Source of the DNA: Pseudomonas palmensis
GTDB lineage: Bacteria > Pseudomonadota > Gammaproteobacteria > Pseudomonadales > Pseudomonadaceae
Length of the DNA stretch: 48,710 bases
Assembly (NCBI RefSeq): GCF_017848315.1
Contig: NZ_JAFKEC010000041.1
Span: 1 to 48,710, forward strand
Direction: 5' to 3'
The notes under the pieces are model-generated. The model was not told the origin of the DNA, did no database searches, and saw only the letters and a list, made by a program, of their open reading frames with translations. Numbering within the stretch: the first letter of the stretch is position 1; every line of letters starts with the position of its first letter. The position numbers and the translations under genes are program-made. This document shows positions 32,340 through 38,730 of this stretch, piece by piece.

Positions 32340-32597
32340 ATGGCCAAGCAGCAGTCGAAACCCAAAACCCCTGCTCCGCCCACGCCCTACGAAATCATGG
32401 GTTCCCGCATTCAAAAGGCCATCAATTCGCCGGCCGCGCAGAAAGCCAGATCGGCGGTGATCGCCAAGGAGGATCATGAAGCCGCCCACGATTGGGAGCG
32501 TTTCTTGGACGAGGTGATCGAGAACGACAACGTAGCGCTCGAGCATCGGGATGACGGCTCGGTGCTGCTGACCTGGACAGTGCCCGCCGAAGATTGA
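32340..32597 (+). CDS. DUF1654 family protein, SOS-controlled
   Basis: Protein of 85 residues: Lys/Pro-rich start, then YEIMGSRIQKAINSPAAQKA and a C-terminal strand pair (DDGSVLLTWTV), the DUF1654 pattern found in Pseudomonas and its phages. TGGAGG ribosome site. Single-gene unit between an SOS promoter and a terminator. It may help regulate induction or the damage response; its mechanism is not known to me. Confidence 0.82.
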   Translation: MAKQQSKPKTPAPPTPYEIMGSRIQKAINSPAAQKARSAVIAKEDHEAAHDWERFLDEVIENDNVALEHRDDGSVLLTWTVPAED

Positions 32598-32615
32598 TTT
32601 CTTGATCCCTCCCTT

Positions 32616-32638
32616 GCCCGCCTTGTGCGGGCTTTTTT
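32616..32638 (+). terminator. Terminator after the DUF1654 gene
   Basis: GCCCGC-CTTGT-GCGGGC followed by TTTTTT. Confidence 0.78.
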
Positions 32639-32657
32639 GTGGCCGCAGTAAAAATGT

Positions 32658-32699
32658 GTACTTTTGGTACTTGACGACTGTGAACCATTGGTACATATT
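32658..32699 (+). promoter_or_regulatory. PL-like promoter with operators OL1 and OL2
   Basis: TTGACG (32671-32676) and CATATT (32694-32699) with a 17-bp spacer. GTACTTTTGGTAC (32658-32670) abuts the -35 and GAACCATTGGTAC (32682-32694) lies in the spacer. Both fit the GWACY-N3-RGTWC operator, centres 24 bp apart as in OR. Repression by CI in the lysogen is the expected behaviour. Confidence 0.72.
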
Positions 32700-32749
32700 T
32701 GCACCCATCGAGGCGCTACACAGCCCCTCGGGAGGTCCTCAAGCCTCAC

Positions 32750-32760
32750 CGCTCTTTAAA
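32750..32760 (+). promoter_or_regulatory. boxA-like antitermination element
   Basis: CGCTCTTTAAA, matching the boxA core (CGCTCTT(T)A), about 45 bases downstream of the PL start. It would place a nut-like site at the head of the long rightward operon. No clear boxB stem was found directly after it. Confidence 0.5.
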
Positions 32761-32977
32761 AACCAAACCGATTCAAGCTTCTGCCGGGAAAGGCGTTAGC
32801 GAATCCACATAGCCATGCGGCTCCCTGGGATTGGCCGTATCGACCTCGGTAAGCGGGAGCGGAAACACCAAATTGAATTAGCGTGCCCGATAGCTTCGGC
32901 TGGGCGCGCCGGACCTCATGCACCCTGCCCCATTCAGCCGGGCATTCAGAGCTGTAGCGTGCATGTTGTAAGGACCT

Positions 32978-33166
32978 GTGATCCGTGGCGAACAGATGCT
33001 GTTTGACGCCGCGGGAAGGAAGCTCGAAGCCCACACCGACGACGAACGGCCAGCCTTGCAATCAGCGGCGGGTAACTGGCCAACACAACTGACGCATTAC
33101 CCTGGCCTGTCGCCAGTAGCGAGGCCGGATTCTACGGAAATCATCACCTTTCTATCAGGCGAGTGA
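32978..33166 (+). CDS. Doubtful small ORF in the PL leader (62 aa)
   Basis: GTG at 32978 preceded by AAGGACCT, or ATG at 32996. The product starts MIRGEQMLFDAAGRKLEAHT, moderately protein-like, without motifs. It occupies the position of lambda N but is not strongly basic. Could be non-coding leader. Confidence 0.3.
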   Translation: MIRGEQMLFDAAGRKLEAHTDDERPALQSAAGNWPTQLTHYPGLSPVARPDSTEIITFLSGE

Positions 33167-33252
33167 TGTTTCGCGTGGATTTCACTGACTGACCAACCAG
33201 CGCCACGTCAGCCTGACGTTAACTGCCCGATGCCCTACTCCCCATCGCAGGC

Positions 33253-33372
33253 TGCATCGGGAACCACACTGAACGCGAGTTGATCGCCGCGAATTGTGAG
33301 CGTGGGTAGCGCCTCGCCCTTTGGTGAGGCGTCCCGACACCCGGTTTGCCCCGGAGTGTGGTTCCCGATGCA
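33253..33372 (+). repeat. 18-bp inverted repeat in the leader of DGR target 1
   Basis: Perfect 18-bp arms at 33253-33270 and 33355-33372 (TGCATCGGGAACCACACT and its complement) enclose an 84-base loop that contains a further CGCCTC/GAGGCG hairpin. The structure ends 31 bases before the start of target 1, so it can form in its mRNA leader. Confidence 0.65.
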
Positions 33373-33403
33373 TCCCGCCCCCACCCGACACAGGAACGAC
33401 TCA

Positions 33404-33886
33404 ATGAACGCACAGCAGCAGCTCACCCCGCCGGCCGTTGGCAAGCCCTGGCCAGGCCAAGGCGGTATCTACCTCGGCCTTCGACATTACCCAGAAGGCC
33501 TCTGCCACTTAATCGCGGCAGCGAACGATGTGCCAGGTCGTCACGCCTTCGGGGACTACGGCGTCTCGGTAGAAGCCCTCAGCCGCACCGATGGTCGAGC
33601 CAATACCAATACCCTGATTGCTCGCGAAGGCAAGCATCCGGCCGCAATCGCAGCAGCAGAGTACGAAGCTGACGGCCACAAGGACTTCTACCTGGCCGCA
33701 ATTGGTGAGATTCACCACGCATGGCAGTACGCGCCGGAATCGTTCGCGACGGACTGGTACTACATTTCGAGTTCGCAGCGCTCCGCCAACCTCGCATTCG
33801 ACATGAACTTCGCTGATGGCTCTCAGAGCAGCTTCGGCAAGTACTACGAGCTCCGTGTCCGCCCCGTCCGCAGATTCCTTCAGTAA
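33404..33886 (+). CDS. DGR target protein 1 (variable C-terminus)
   Basis: Protein of 160 residues with AGGA upstream of ATG 33404. The constant part (GKPWPGQGGIYLGL; GRANTNTLIA; HPAAIAAAEYEADGHKDFYL) resembles the C-type-lectin-like DUF1566 targets of DGRs. The last 35 residues are encoded by VR1, ending RVRPVRRFLQ. Relative to the template, ten codons differ, all at adenines. No signal peptide or membrane segment is seen. It is separated from the DGR core by about 4.8 kb of other genes but in the same transcription direction. Confidence 0.9.
   Translation: MNAQQQLTPPAVGKPWPGQGGIYLGLRHYPEGLCHLIAAANDVPGRHAFGDYGVSVEALSRTDGRANTNTLIAREGKHPAAIAAAEYEADGHKDFYLAAIGEIHHAWQYAPESFATDWYYISSSQRSANLAFDMNFADGSQSSFGKYYELRVRPVRRFLQ
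33773..33877 (+). repeat. DGR variable repeat VR1
   Basis: 105 bp aligned without gaps to the template repeat at 38731-38835. Twelve substitutions, every one at a template A. The 3' 30 bases (from GAGCTCCGTG to GCAGATTC) are identical, as expected for the homology that starts retrohoming. Confidence 0.95.
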
Positions 33887-33929
33887 TTCATTCCTTCAAT
33901 CGCTTGAGCTGCAAAGTCAACTTTAAGCG

Positions 33930-33953
33930 GCAGCCTGGGCAGCACCAGGCTGC
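33930..33953 (+). other. Hairpin 53 bases downstream of VR1
   Basis: GCAGCCTGG-GCAGCA-CCAGGCTGC, 9-bp stem with a 6-base loop. Its place just beyond the target resembles the DNA hairpins that promote retrohoming in other DGRs. Confidence 0.5.
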
Positions 33954-34021
33954 ATTGGTCGTGACGTTCGCCCTCCCCTGGTCCGGGAGGTTCATGGCAG
34001 CGAGCGTTACGACCAATGCAG
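33950..34021 (+). other. Structured leader of the ParB-like gene
   Basis: CTGCATTGGTCGT (33950-33962) pairs perfectly with ACGACCAATGCAG (34009-34021), with a further inner stem CCTCCC/GGGAGG (33972-33990). It ends 24 bases before the ParB start and shares its first bases with the VR1 hairpin, so the two folds exclude each other. Confidence 0.5.
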
Positions 34022-34045
34022 CCCACCCTTACGGAAGTTAATTGC

Positions 34046-34897
34046 ATGACCAAGTCATTCAAGCAAATGATCAAGGATGGCGATGTGCGCCGCGCAGACG
34101 CCATGCGGGTGAAGCTGGAAGACCTCAACGAGGAACCCGGCTTCAACCTGCGCATTGAGGGTGAAGCCCTCGAAGCAAGCATTGAGCTGCTGGCCGAGTT
34201 CATCGCCAACGGCGGCCAGATCCCGCCCCTTGAAGTGCGGCCGCGGGCTGATGGCGGGGTCTGGATCGTAGATGGTCACCGCCGACGACGGGCCATGCTC
34301 AAGCTAGATCAAGCTGGGCGGCTGCCTCGAACGCCCAACAAGGACAACCCCGAAATCCTCGAAGCCTGGGTGCCTGTGATTGCGTTCGAAGGCAGTGATG
34401 CCGACCGCGTTGCTCGGATAATTTCCAGCCAGGAGAACGAGAAGCTCTCGCCTCTTGAGCTGGCCGAGGGCTATAAGCGGTTGCGCGCCTTCGGGTGGTT
34501 GCCCGAGCAGATCGCCAAGAAAGTCGGCAAGACGCGACAGCACGTTGAGCAAGTGCTAACCGTAGGCAACGCGAACACAGACGTGCAAAACCTGGTTGCG
34601 GCGGGTCATGTGTCAGCAACGACCGCCGCACAGGTGGTGCGCGAGCACGGCGACGGCGCCGGCAAGGTACTGGGTGCCGAGCTGGAGAAGGCCCAGGCCA
34701 GCGGCAAGAAGAAGGTCACGGCGGGCACGATGAAGGGCCCAGCGATACCGAAACCTCGACTCGAAGCCGTGCATATCGCTTCGCGCAACTTGATTGCATC
34801 GCTCGGTGCAGTCGACGAAGACAGCAGATCCCTCACCCTACCTACCGCGCTTGTCCTTGAGCTGCGCAAAGCCCTGGACGGCGCACTACCGAGATAA
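34046..34897 (+). CDS. ParB/Spo0J-like DNA-binding protein
   Basis: Protein of 283 residues. The ParB-N domain contains a box II-like VDGHRRRRAM at 75-84 (GERRxRA in standard ParB). The helix-turn-helix KHorder region follows (PEQIAKKVGKTRQHVEQVLT, about 152-171). ParB-N domains can bind CTP, but the first Gly-Glu-Arg is changed to Gly-His-Arg here. No parA gene or parS cluster is visible, so it is more likely a phage regulator than a partition factor. The start at 34046 has GGAAG upstream. Confidence 0.85.
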   Translation: MTKSFKQMIKDGDVRRADAMRVKLEDLNEEPGFNLRIEGEALEASIELLAEFIANGGQIPPLEVRPRADGGVWIVDGHRRRRAMLKLDQAGRLPRTPNKDNPEILEAWVPVIAFEGSDADRVARIISSQENEKLSPLELAEGYKRLRAFGWLPEQIAKKVGKTRQHVEQVLTVGNANTDVQNLVAAGHVSATTAAQVVREHGDGAGKVLGAELEKAQASGKKKVTAGTMKGPAIPKPRLEAVHIASRNLIASLGAVDEDSRSLTLPTALVLELRKALDGALPR

Positions 34898-34900
34898 ATC

Positions 34901-35287
34901 ATGGATACGATCACCTGCGGCTCATGGACCGGCCGGCTCGGACAGGGCCTGGCTCCGCGAGAGCTGGAAGCACTATTGGCTGTTGCCCAGGGCATGACCG
35001 CCAAAGAGATTGCCCGCGTAATGAAGATCTCGCCCGGCACCGTCGCCAACCGCATCGAAAACGCCATGTTCAAGCTTGGCGTACACCGCCGCGCCGCCCT
35101 GGTCGCCGAGGCCATGAAGCGCCAGATCATCAGCCCGATGTGCTTTGTGCTCGTCGCACTGATCGCCATGCACTCACTTGCTGCCGGCGGTGGTGACCCG
35201 ATGCGCCGCGACCGCCGGGCGCCTGAACGGCGCATTGCCCAGGTTCGCGTGCTGCGCCGCGCTGAGAGCGTGGAGCTGCACTCATAG
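34901..35287 (+). CDS. LuxR-type HTH regulator with C-terminal hydrophobic segment
   Basis: Protein of 128 residues: LuxR C-terminal helix-turn-helix at about 18-70 (LAPRELEALLAVAQGMTAKE, VMKISPGTVANRIENAMFKL), then a hydrophobic segment at about 80-95 (CFVLVALIAMHSLAAGG) and a basic tail. Only three bases separate it from the ParB-like gene. No receiver or ligand domain, so activity may depend on membrane association or be constitutive. Confidence 0.83.
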   Translation: MDTITCGSWTGRLGQGLAPRELEALLAVAQGMTAKEIARVMKISPGTVANRIENAMFKLGVHRRAALVAEAMKRQIISPMCFVLVALIAMHSLAAGGGDPMRRDRRAPERRIAQVRVLRRAESVELHS

Positions 35288-35403
35288 GTGGCCACTGCTT
35301 TCCCAGTGGCGCACAACGGAGGATGCCGCCATGTAACCGCCAGCCCTTGCCGTGCCGCCACATGCGGCCTCGGTAGCTCACGTGAGGTGGTACTTACTGA
35401 GCC

Positions 35404-35425
35404 AGCCCGGTACGCCGGGCTTTTT
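35404..35425 (+). terminator. Terminator after the LuxR-type gene
   Basis: AGCCCGG-TAC-GCCGGGCT followed by TTTTTC. Within a long operon it would need antitermination, or separate ParB/LuxR from later genes. Confidence 0.65.
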
Positions 35426-35449
35426 CTTGCCCGTCCCTTGGAGATCCCC

Positions 35450-35716
35450 ATGCACCCATCCATGCAGCAGCGCGTCGACGGCCTGGCCGCGATGCGTGCA
35501 CGAACCACCCTGCCGCCGGCAAACCTGCACGTCATCCTCGGCCTGACCGCGCCGGCCCAGTCGGTGCGCTACCAGGTCGTCGCTAAGGGCAAGGCCTACC
35601 ACATCATCGAGCGCGCCACGGGCAAGACCCGGGTGTTCTGCTTCAACTACAAGGTTGCGGTCAACACCGCCCAAGCGCTGGAAGCCGCGGCTGATCGCAA
35701 GGCAGGCCGGCAATGA
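35450..35716 (+). CDS. Hypothetical phage protein (88 aa)
   Basis: Product of 88 residues, ATG at 35450 with TTGGAG upstream. Small basic alpha/beta protein (YQVVAKGKAYHIIERATGKT) resembling accessory phage proteins without assigned function. Overlaps the next gene by four bases. Confidence 0.6.
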   Translation: MHPSMQQRVDGLAAMRARTTLPPANLHVILGLTAPAQSVRYQVVAKGKAYHIIERATGKTRVFCFNYKVAVNTAQALEAAADRKAGRQ

Positions 35717-36027
35717 ACATCGGCAGCCCTATTCCCGACCCACGGCTTCAGGTGATGGCCGACCTCAGCGCGCAGATCGACCAGTTCTTTGCGGCAGGCC
35801 GGCGCCCCGTTGTGATCCCTTCCGGCGTGAGCGGCGAATGCTGCGGCATGAAGAACCCGCACCAGCGCAAGCAGCGCGCCGCACGTGACGCAGCGGCGCC
35901 CATGGTGCGCGAGTTGGCAGCCCAGGGCCTGAACGCCCAGGAGATCGGCGAGGCGATGAAGACCAGCCATACGCGCATCAGGCTGATAGCCCAAGAGAAC
36001 AGCATCACCCTCGGCGGGTCGGCATGA
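35713..36027 (+). CDS. Hypothetical protein with HTH-like segment (104 aa)
   Basis: Product of 104 residues. The C-terminal half (VRELAAQGLNAQEIGEAMKT, SHTRIRLIAQENSI) reads as a helix-turn-helix of the resolvase/sigma-like kind, after an N-terminal CCGMKNPHQRKQR segment. Probable small DNA-binding protein. Confidence 0.6.
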   Translation: MNIGSPIPDPRLQVMADLSAQIDQFFAAGRRPVVIPSGVSGECCGMKNPHQRKQRAARDAAAPMVRELAAQGLNAQEIGEAMKTSHTRIRLIAQENSITLGGSA

Positions 36028-36111
36028 TCCGGCGAGCACTCAACCGCGCACGGCACGGCCGGCGCCAGCAGCAGATCACTTTGCCGCCCAGCGGCTTGGG
36101 AGGTACCGGCC

Positions 36112-36459
36112 ATGGCCGAGAAGAAGACGGGTGCAGCGAAGCACTCGGCGGATTACCGCGACAGGAGGAAGGCCGAAGCCGAGCGCCTGGGTATAGAGAC
36201 GCTGCCTGTGGAGTCAGCAGCCGGGACGCGTGCGGAAATGGCCAAGGCGATGAAGGCTCACGGCTACACTCAGTTGCAGGAGCTGCTGCAGGACCTGCAC
36301 CGGGCGTTCATCGCTGTTGACCATCGAGAGCAGGCGCGCCGCCTGAAAAAGCCCGACGCGCCAGCTTTTAAGATATCGCCAAAACTAGCTCGACGGTTTG
36401 AAGCGGCCAGCAGGGCTGAGTTGAAGCGAGAGCCTGGGTGCGAAGCCATTCCCCGTTGA
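36112..36459 (+). CDS. Hypothetical helical protein (115 aa)
   Basis: Product of 115 residues, starting MAEKKTGAAKHSADYRDRRK, strongly charged and helical. It contains MAKAMKAHGYTQLQELLQDL, which resembles ribbon-helix-helix or short helical adaptor segments seen in phages. Ends just before the converging 36468 gene. Confidence 0.6.
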   Translation: MAEKKTGAAKHSADYRDRRKAEAERLGIETLPVESAAGTRAEMAKAMKAHGYTQLQELLQDLHRAFIAVDHREQARRLKKPDAPAFKISPKLARRFEAASRAELKREPGCEAIPR

Positions 36460-36467
36460 CGTGCCGC

Positions 36468-36758
36468 TCAATCATCCTGATCGGCCTTGTGGATGACGTT
36501 TGCGCAGCGACCACAAAAGCCGCCGTTGTGTTTTGCCTCATACTTCTCCGGCCAGTCGATGCCATTACGACACCTTTTGCAGGCGCCGGGATCATGTTTT
36601 CGCAGAACAAAATTATCAAAGACGTTTTGCTGGGCTTGCGACAGTTCCTCATCCTTGATAAATGCGTTAGCCGCTCCGATTTCAGGCCCCTGTAAATAGC
36701 CTCCCTCGAGAAGCTCACTGACATATCCGCTTTGTCCATCATCTTCTTCAAATGACAT
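36468..36758 (-). CDS. Zinc-finger protein, isolated minus-strand gene (96 aa)
   Basis: Product of 96 residues with CKRC and CGRC knuckles in the C-terminal half and an acidic helical N-terminal half. Good ribosome site (AGGAG). It is opposite to all flanking genes and lower in GC, which is typical of a moron expressed from its own promoter. Function unknown. Confidence 0.62.
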   Translation of the reverse strand: MSFEEDDGQSGYVSELLEGGYLQGPEIGAANAFIKDEELSQAQQNVFDNFVLRKHDPGACKRCRNGIDWPEKYEAKHNGGFCGRCANVIHKADQDD

Positions 36759-36821
36759 AAAACGCTCCTCGATTCGGCCGCATGCCGGTCACCCGTAATA
36801 CCCCATCCAAAACCAAATTGC

Positions 36822-36871
36822 CACCATGCCGCATCCAGCCATGGAGGGCGGCGCCATCCTGAGGATCACTC
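36822..36871 (+). promoter_or_regulatory. Recurrent leader motif before DGR target 2
   Basis: CATGCCGCATCC followed by GGAGGGCGGCGC, ending 17 bases before the ATG. Nearly the same leader stands before the genes at 39981 and, in shorter form, 40760. Confidence 0.5.
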
Positions 36872-37468
36872 ATGAAACCTGAAATGATCACTTTGAAGCA
36901 CGGCGACACGACGATCAAGATGCCGGCGTCCTCCCTCGCGAAGCTGGCGGTCGCCAGCGTGTTTGCCCAGGTGCTACCCCCTGCGGCCAATGTTCAGCCG
37001 ATCGCGCAGGCCGATATCCCTGCTGTCGGCCAGCCATGGCCTGGCCAGGGCGGCATCAACGGCGGCTTCGTGCCGGCCATCGGCGACGTGCCAGCGCACT
37101 ACCTGATCCTCGCCGAAAGCGATGTTGGCGAGCATGAGTGGGGTGGCCGGAACACCGAATCGAAAGCGATAAGCCGGAACGACGGCAAGGCGAATACCGA
37201 CATCCTGATCGCCGAGGGCGGCCACCCTGCTGCTGAAGCCGCCCGGGCATACCGCGCTGACGACCATGCCGACTTCGACCTTCCGGCCGCATCCCAGCTC
37301 TACCAGGCCTGGGTCCACGGGCTGATCACCGAGGGGGCGTACTGGAGCAGTTCGCAGCGCTCCGCCCACTACGGCGCATTCTACATGGACTTCGCTGATG
37401 GCTATCAGAACTACTACGTCAAGGGCTACGAGCTCCGTGTCCGCCCCGTCCGCAGATTCTTCATTTAA
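36872..37468 (+). CDS. DGR target protein 2 (variable C-terminus)
   Basis: Protein of 198 residues. Residues 1-48 are an added N-terminal part (MKPEMITLKHGDTTIKMPAS, hydrophobic but without a cleavable signal). The lectin-like part is shared with target 1 (VGQPWPGQGGINGG; GKANTDILIA; GHPAAEAARAYRADDHADFD). VR2 encodes the C-terminus through RVRPVRRF. Compared with the template it has one additional codon (GGC) in the first variable stretch. GAGGA precedes the ATG. Confidence 0.9.
   Translation: MKPEMITLKHGDTTIKMPASSLAKLAVASVFAQVLPPAANVQPIAQADIPAVGQPWPGQGGINGGFVPAIGDVPAHYLILAESDVGEHEWGGRNTESKAISRNDGKANTDILIAEGGHPAAEAARAYRADDHADFDLPAASQLYQAWVHGLITEGAYWSSSQRSAHYGAFYMDFADGYQNYYVKGYELRVRPVRRFFI
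37352..37459 (+). repeat. DGR variable repeat VR2
   Basis: 108 bp; matches the template with a single 3-bp insertion after the second variable codon. Eleven substitutions, all at template A. 3' homology through GCAGATTC is intact. Confidence 0.95.
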
Positions 37469-37490
37469 TCCTTCATCCATTCGAACAAAC

Positions 37491-37512
37491 GGGCGCATCG
37501 GCGCCCTTTTTG
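37491..37512 (+). terminator. Hairpin 32 bases after VR2 (terminator-like)
   Basis: GGGCGC-ATCG-GCGCCC followed by TTTTTG. It could end target 2 transcription, serve as the DGR target hairpin, or both. Confidence 0.6.
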
Positions 37513-37536
37513 TTGCCTGCACACAAGGAGCAGCAC

Positions 37537-38157
37537 ATGAGCGCAGTTGAGAAAGCAGCACAATCCACCACCCTCCCAGCAATCGGCAAGGCCTACGGCG
37601 GCGGCTTCGTCACCGGCATCACCCGCGATCCGGAAACCGGCGAGCGCCACCTGTGGATCACCGCCGGCGCCGAGCATGAACTTCAAGGCCGCTGGGGCGA
37701 GTATGGCGAGAAGATCCATGGCGCCGAGAGCTTCACCAACAGCCGCGCCAACACCGAGGCAATGGCCGCTGCTGGTAGCGCCATTGCCCAGCAGGTCCTG
37801 GCGCTGAACATCGGCGGCCACAACGACTGGGCGATCCCTGCACGTGATGTGCAGGAGCTGCAGTGCCGCCACTTCAAGCCGACCACCGAGGAAAACTACT
37901 GCTGGAACCGCGATGGCGAGAACCTCAACAGCGAGCCAGCAGGCCAGCTCTACACGGAGGAAAGCCCAGGCCAGACCGTGCACGAGGCGTTCCGCTCTGG
38001 CGGCCCAGAGGCCTTCCAGCGCGCCTGGTATTGGTCGTCTTCGCAGCGCTCCGCCGACTACGCATTCCGCGTGTACTTCGATGCTGGCTATCAGGACACC
38101 GGCGGCAAGACCAACGAGCTCCGTGTCCGCCCCGTCCGCAGCGAAATTATTCAGTAA
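37537..38157 (+). CDS. DGR target protein 3 (variable C-terminus)
   Basis: Protein of 206 residues with AAGGAG before ATG 37537. The constant domain differs from targets 1 and 2 (GKAYGGGFVTGITRDPETGE; NIGGHNDWAIPARDVQELQC), but keeps the DUF1566-like order, with the variable C-terminal segment within a WYWSSSQRSA...RVRPVRS frame. Eleven codons of VR3 differ from the template. No export signal is visible. Confidence 0.9.
   Translation: MSAVEKAAQSTTLPAIGKAYGGGFVTGITRDPETGERHLWITAGAEHELQGRWGEYGEKIHGAESFTNSRANTEAMAAAGSAIAQQVLALNIGGHNDWAIPARDVQELQCRHFKPTTEENYCWNRDGENLNSEPAGQLYTEESPGQTVHEAFRSGGPEAFQRAWYWSSSQRSADYAFRVYFDAGYQDTGGKTNELRVRPVRSEIIQ
38041..38141 (+). repeat. DGR variable repeat VR3
   Basis: 101 bp colinear with the template from TCGCAGCG to GTCCGCAG; it diverges four bases earlier than VR1 and VR2. 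Thirteen substitutions, all at template A, including ATG to GTG. Confidence 0.95.
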
Positions 38158-38170
38158 TTCATTCATTTAA

Positions 38171-38188
38171 CCGCCCGGCAACGGGCGG
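38171..38188 (+). other. Hairpin 29 bases after VR3 with GCAA loop
   Basis: CCGCCCG-GCAA-CGGGCGG, a 7-bp stem with a GNRA-type tetraloop and no T run, so not a terminator. It fits the short-loop hairpins found next to DGR targets. Confidence 0.6.
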
Positions 38189-38209
38189 CCACCCAAGGAG
38201 GGGCATGCC

Positions 38210-38566
38210 ATGGCAATGCATACCGAGCTTTCCATCTTCAAGGCCGCCAGCGGCTTGTTGCAGATGGCCACGAACCTCACCAAGAACATTCCCCGCGAAC
38301 TTAAACAGTCGCTGGGGCGGCGAGTGATCGACGAGTGCATTGACGTGCTCATGCTCATTGCCCGGGCAAACGCGACTCAGGACAAGCGACCACACCTGTC
38401 GGTACTGGTCGAAAAAGTCCAGGTCATCGAACTGCTCATGCGCCTCTTCAAGGACAACCGATTCATCAGCGTTGAACAGCACGCCAGAACGATGGAGGTC
38501 ACCACATCGATTGGCAAGCAGGCCAATGCCTGGAAACGCTACACCCCATCCGCGCCCGCTGCCTGA
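38210..38566 (+). CDS. avd: DGR accessory variability determinant (Avd-like)
   Basis: Protein of 118 residues, all helical and basic (MAMHTELSIFKAASGLLQMA; VIDECIDVLMLIARANATQD; IELLMRLFKDNRFISVEQHA), matching the Avd/23S-intervening-sequence four-helix-bundle family. Avd forms a barrel that binds the reverse transcriptase and the template RNA. Position between the targets and the template repeat is canonical. Confidence 0.85.
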   Translation: MAMHTELSIFKAASGLLQMATNLTKNIPRELKQSLGRRVIDECIDVLMLIARANATQDKRPHLSVLVEKVQVIELLMRLFKDNRFISVEQHARTMEVTTSIGKQANAWKRYTPSAPAA

Positions 38567-38730
38567 AGGTTACGGCTTCCAGGCCTGTGCGAATTGAATC
38601 TGGTCGTGCCGCTGACTCGATGAGTCACCGCCATGCGCACCATGGATACCGCCGGTCTAAAGCGTCCGTGTAGGTCCAGCGCAGTTTGTCCGCCGAGCAA
38701 TCGGCAGGCCGACGTAGATAGCACGACAGG

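Larger units (their letters stand above)
32639..33403 (+). other. PL control region and long leader before the first DGR target
   Basis: 765 bp with little coding content. It holds the PL-like promoter with two operators (32658-32699), a boxA-like element (32750-32760), a doubtful small ORF (32978-33166), an ACGTCA-GCC-TGACGT repeat (33205-33219) and a long inverted repeat (33253-33372). The remainder shows nothing I can name. Confidence 0.6.

Noticed and set aside
33205..33372. CRISPR-like or iteron array in the repeat-rich PL leader
   Set aside because: The repeats are inverted pairs of different sequence, not regularly spaced direct repeats; no cas genes are in the window.
34046..34897. 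Partition system (ParAB) implying a plasmid prophage
   Set aside because: No parA and no parS-like repeats; the box II motif is altered and the gene sits next to a LuxR-HTH gene. The attached rRNA operon indicates chromosomal integration.
36024..36320. 98-codon plus-strand ORF overlapping the 36112 gene
   Set aside because: Its start overlaps the previous stop, but most of it is the alternate frame of the 36112 gene and its composition (Gly/Arg/Cys-rich) is that of a shadow.
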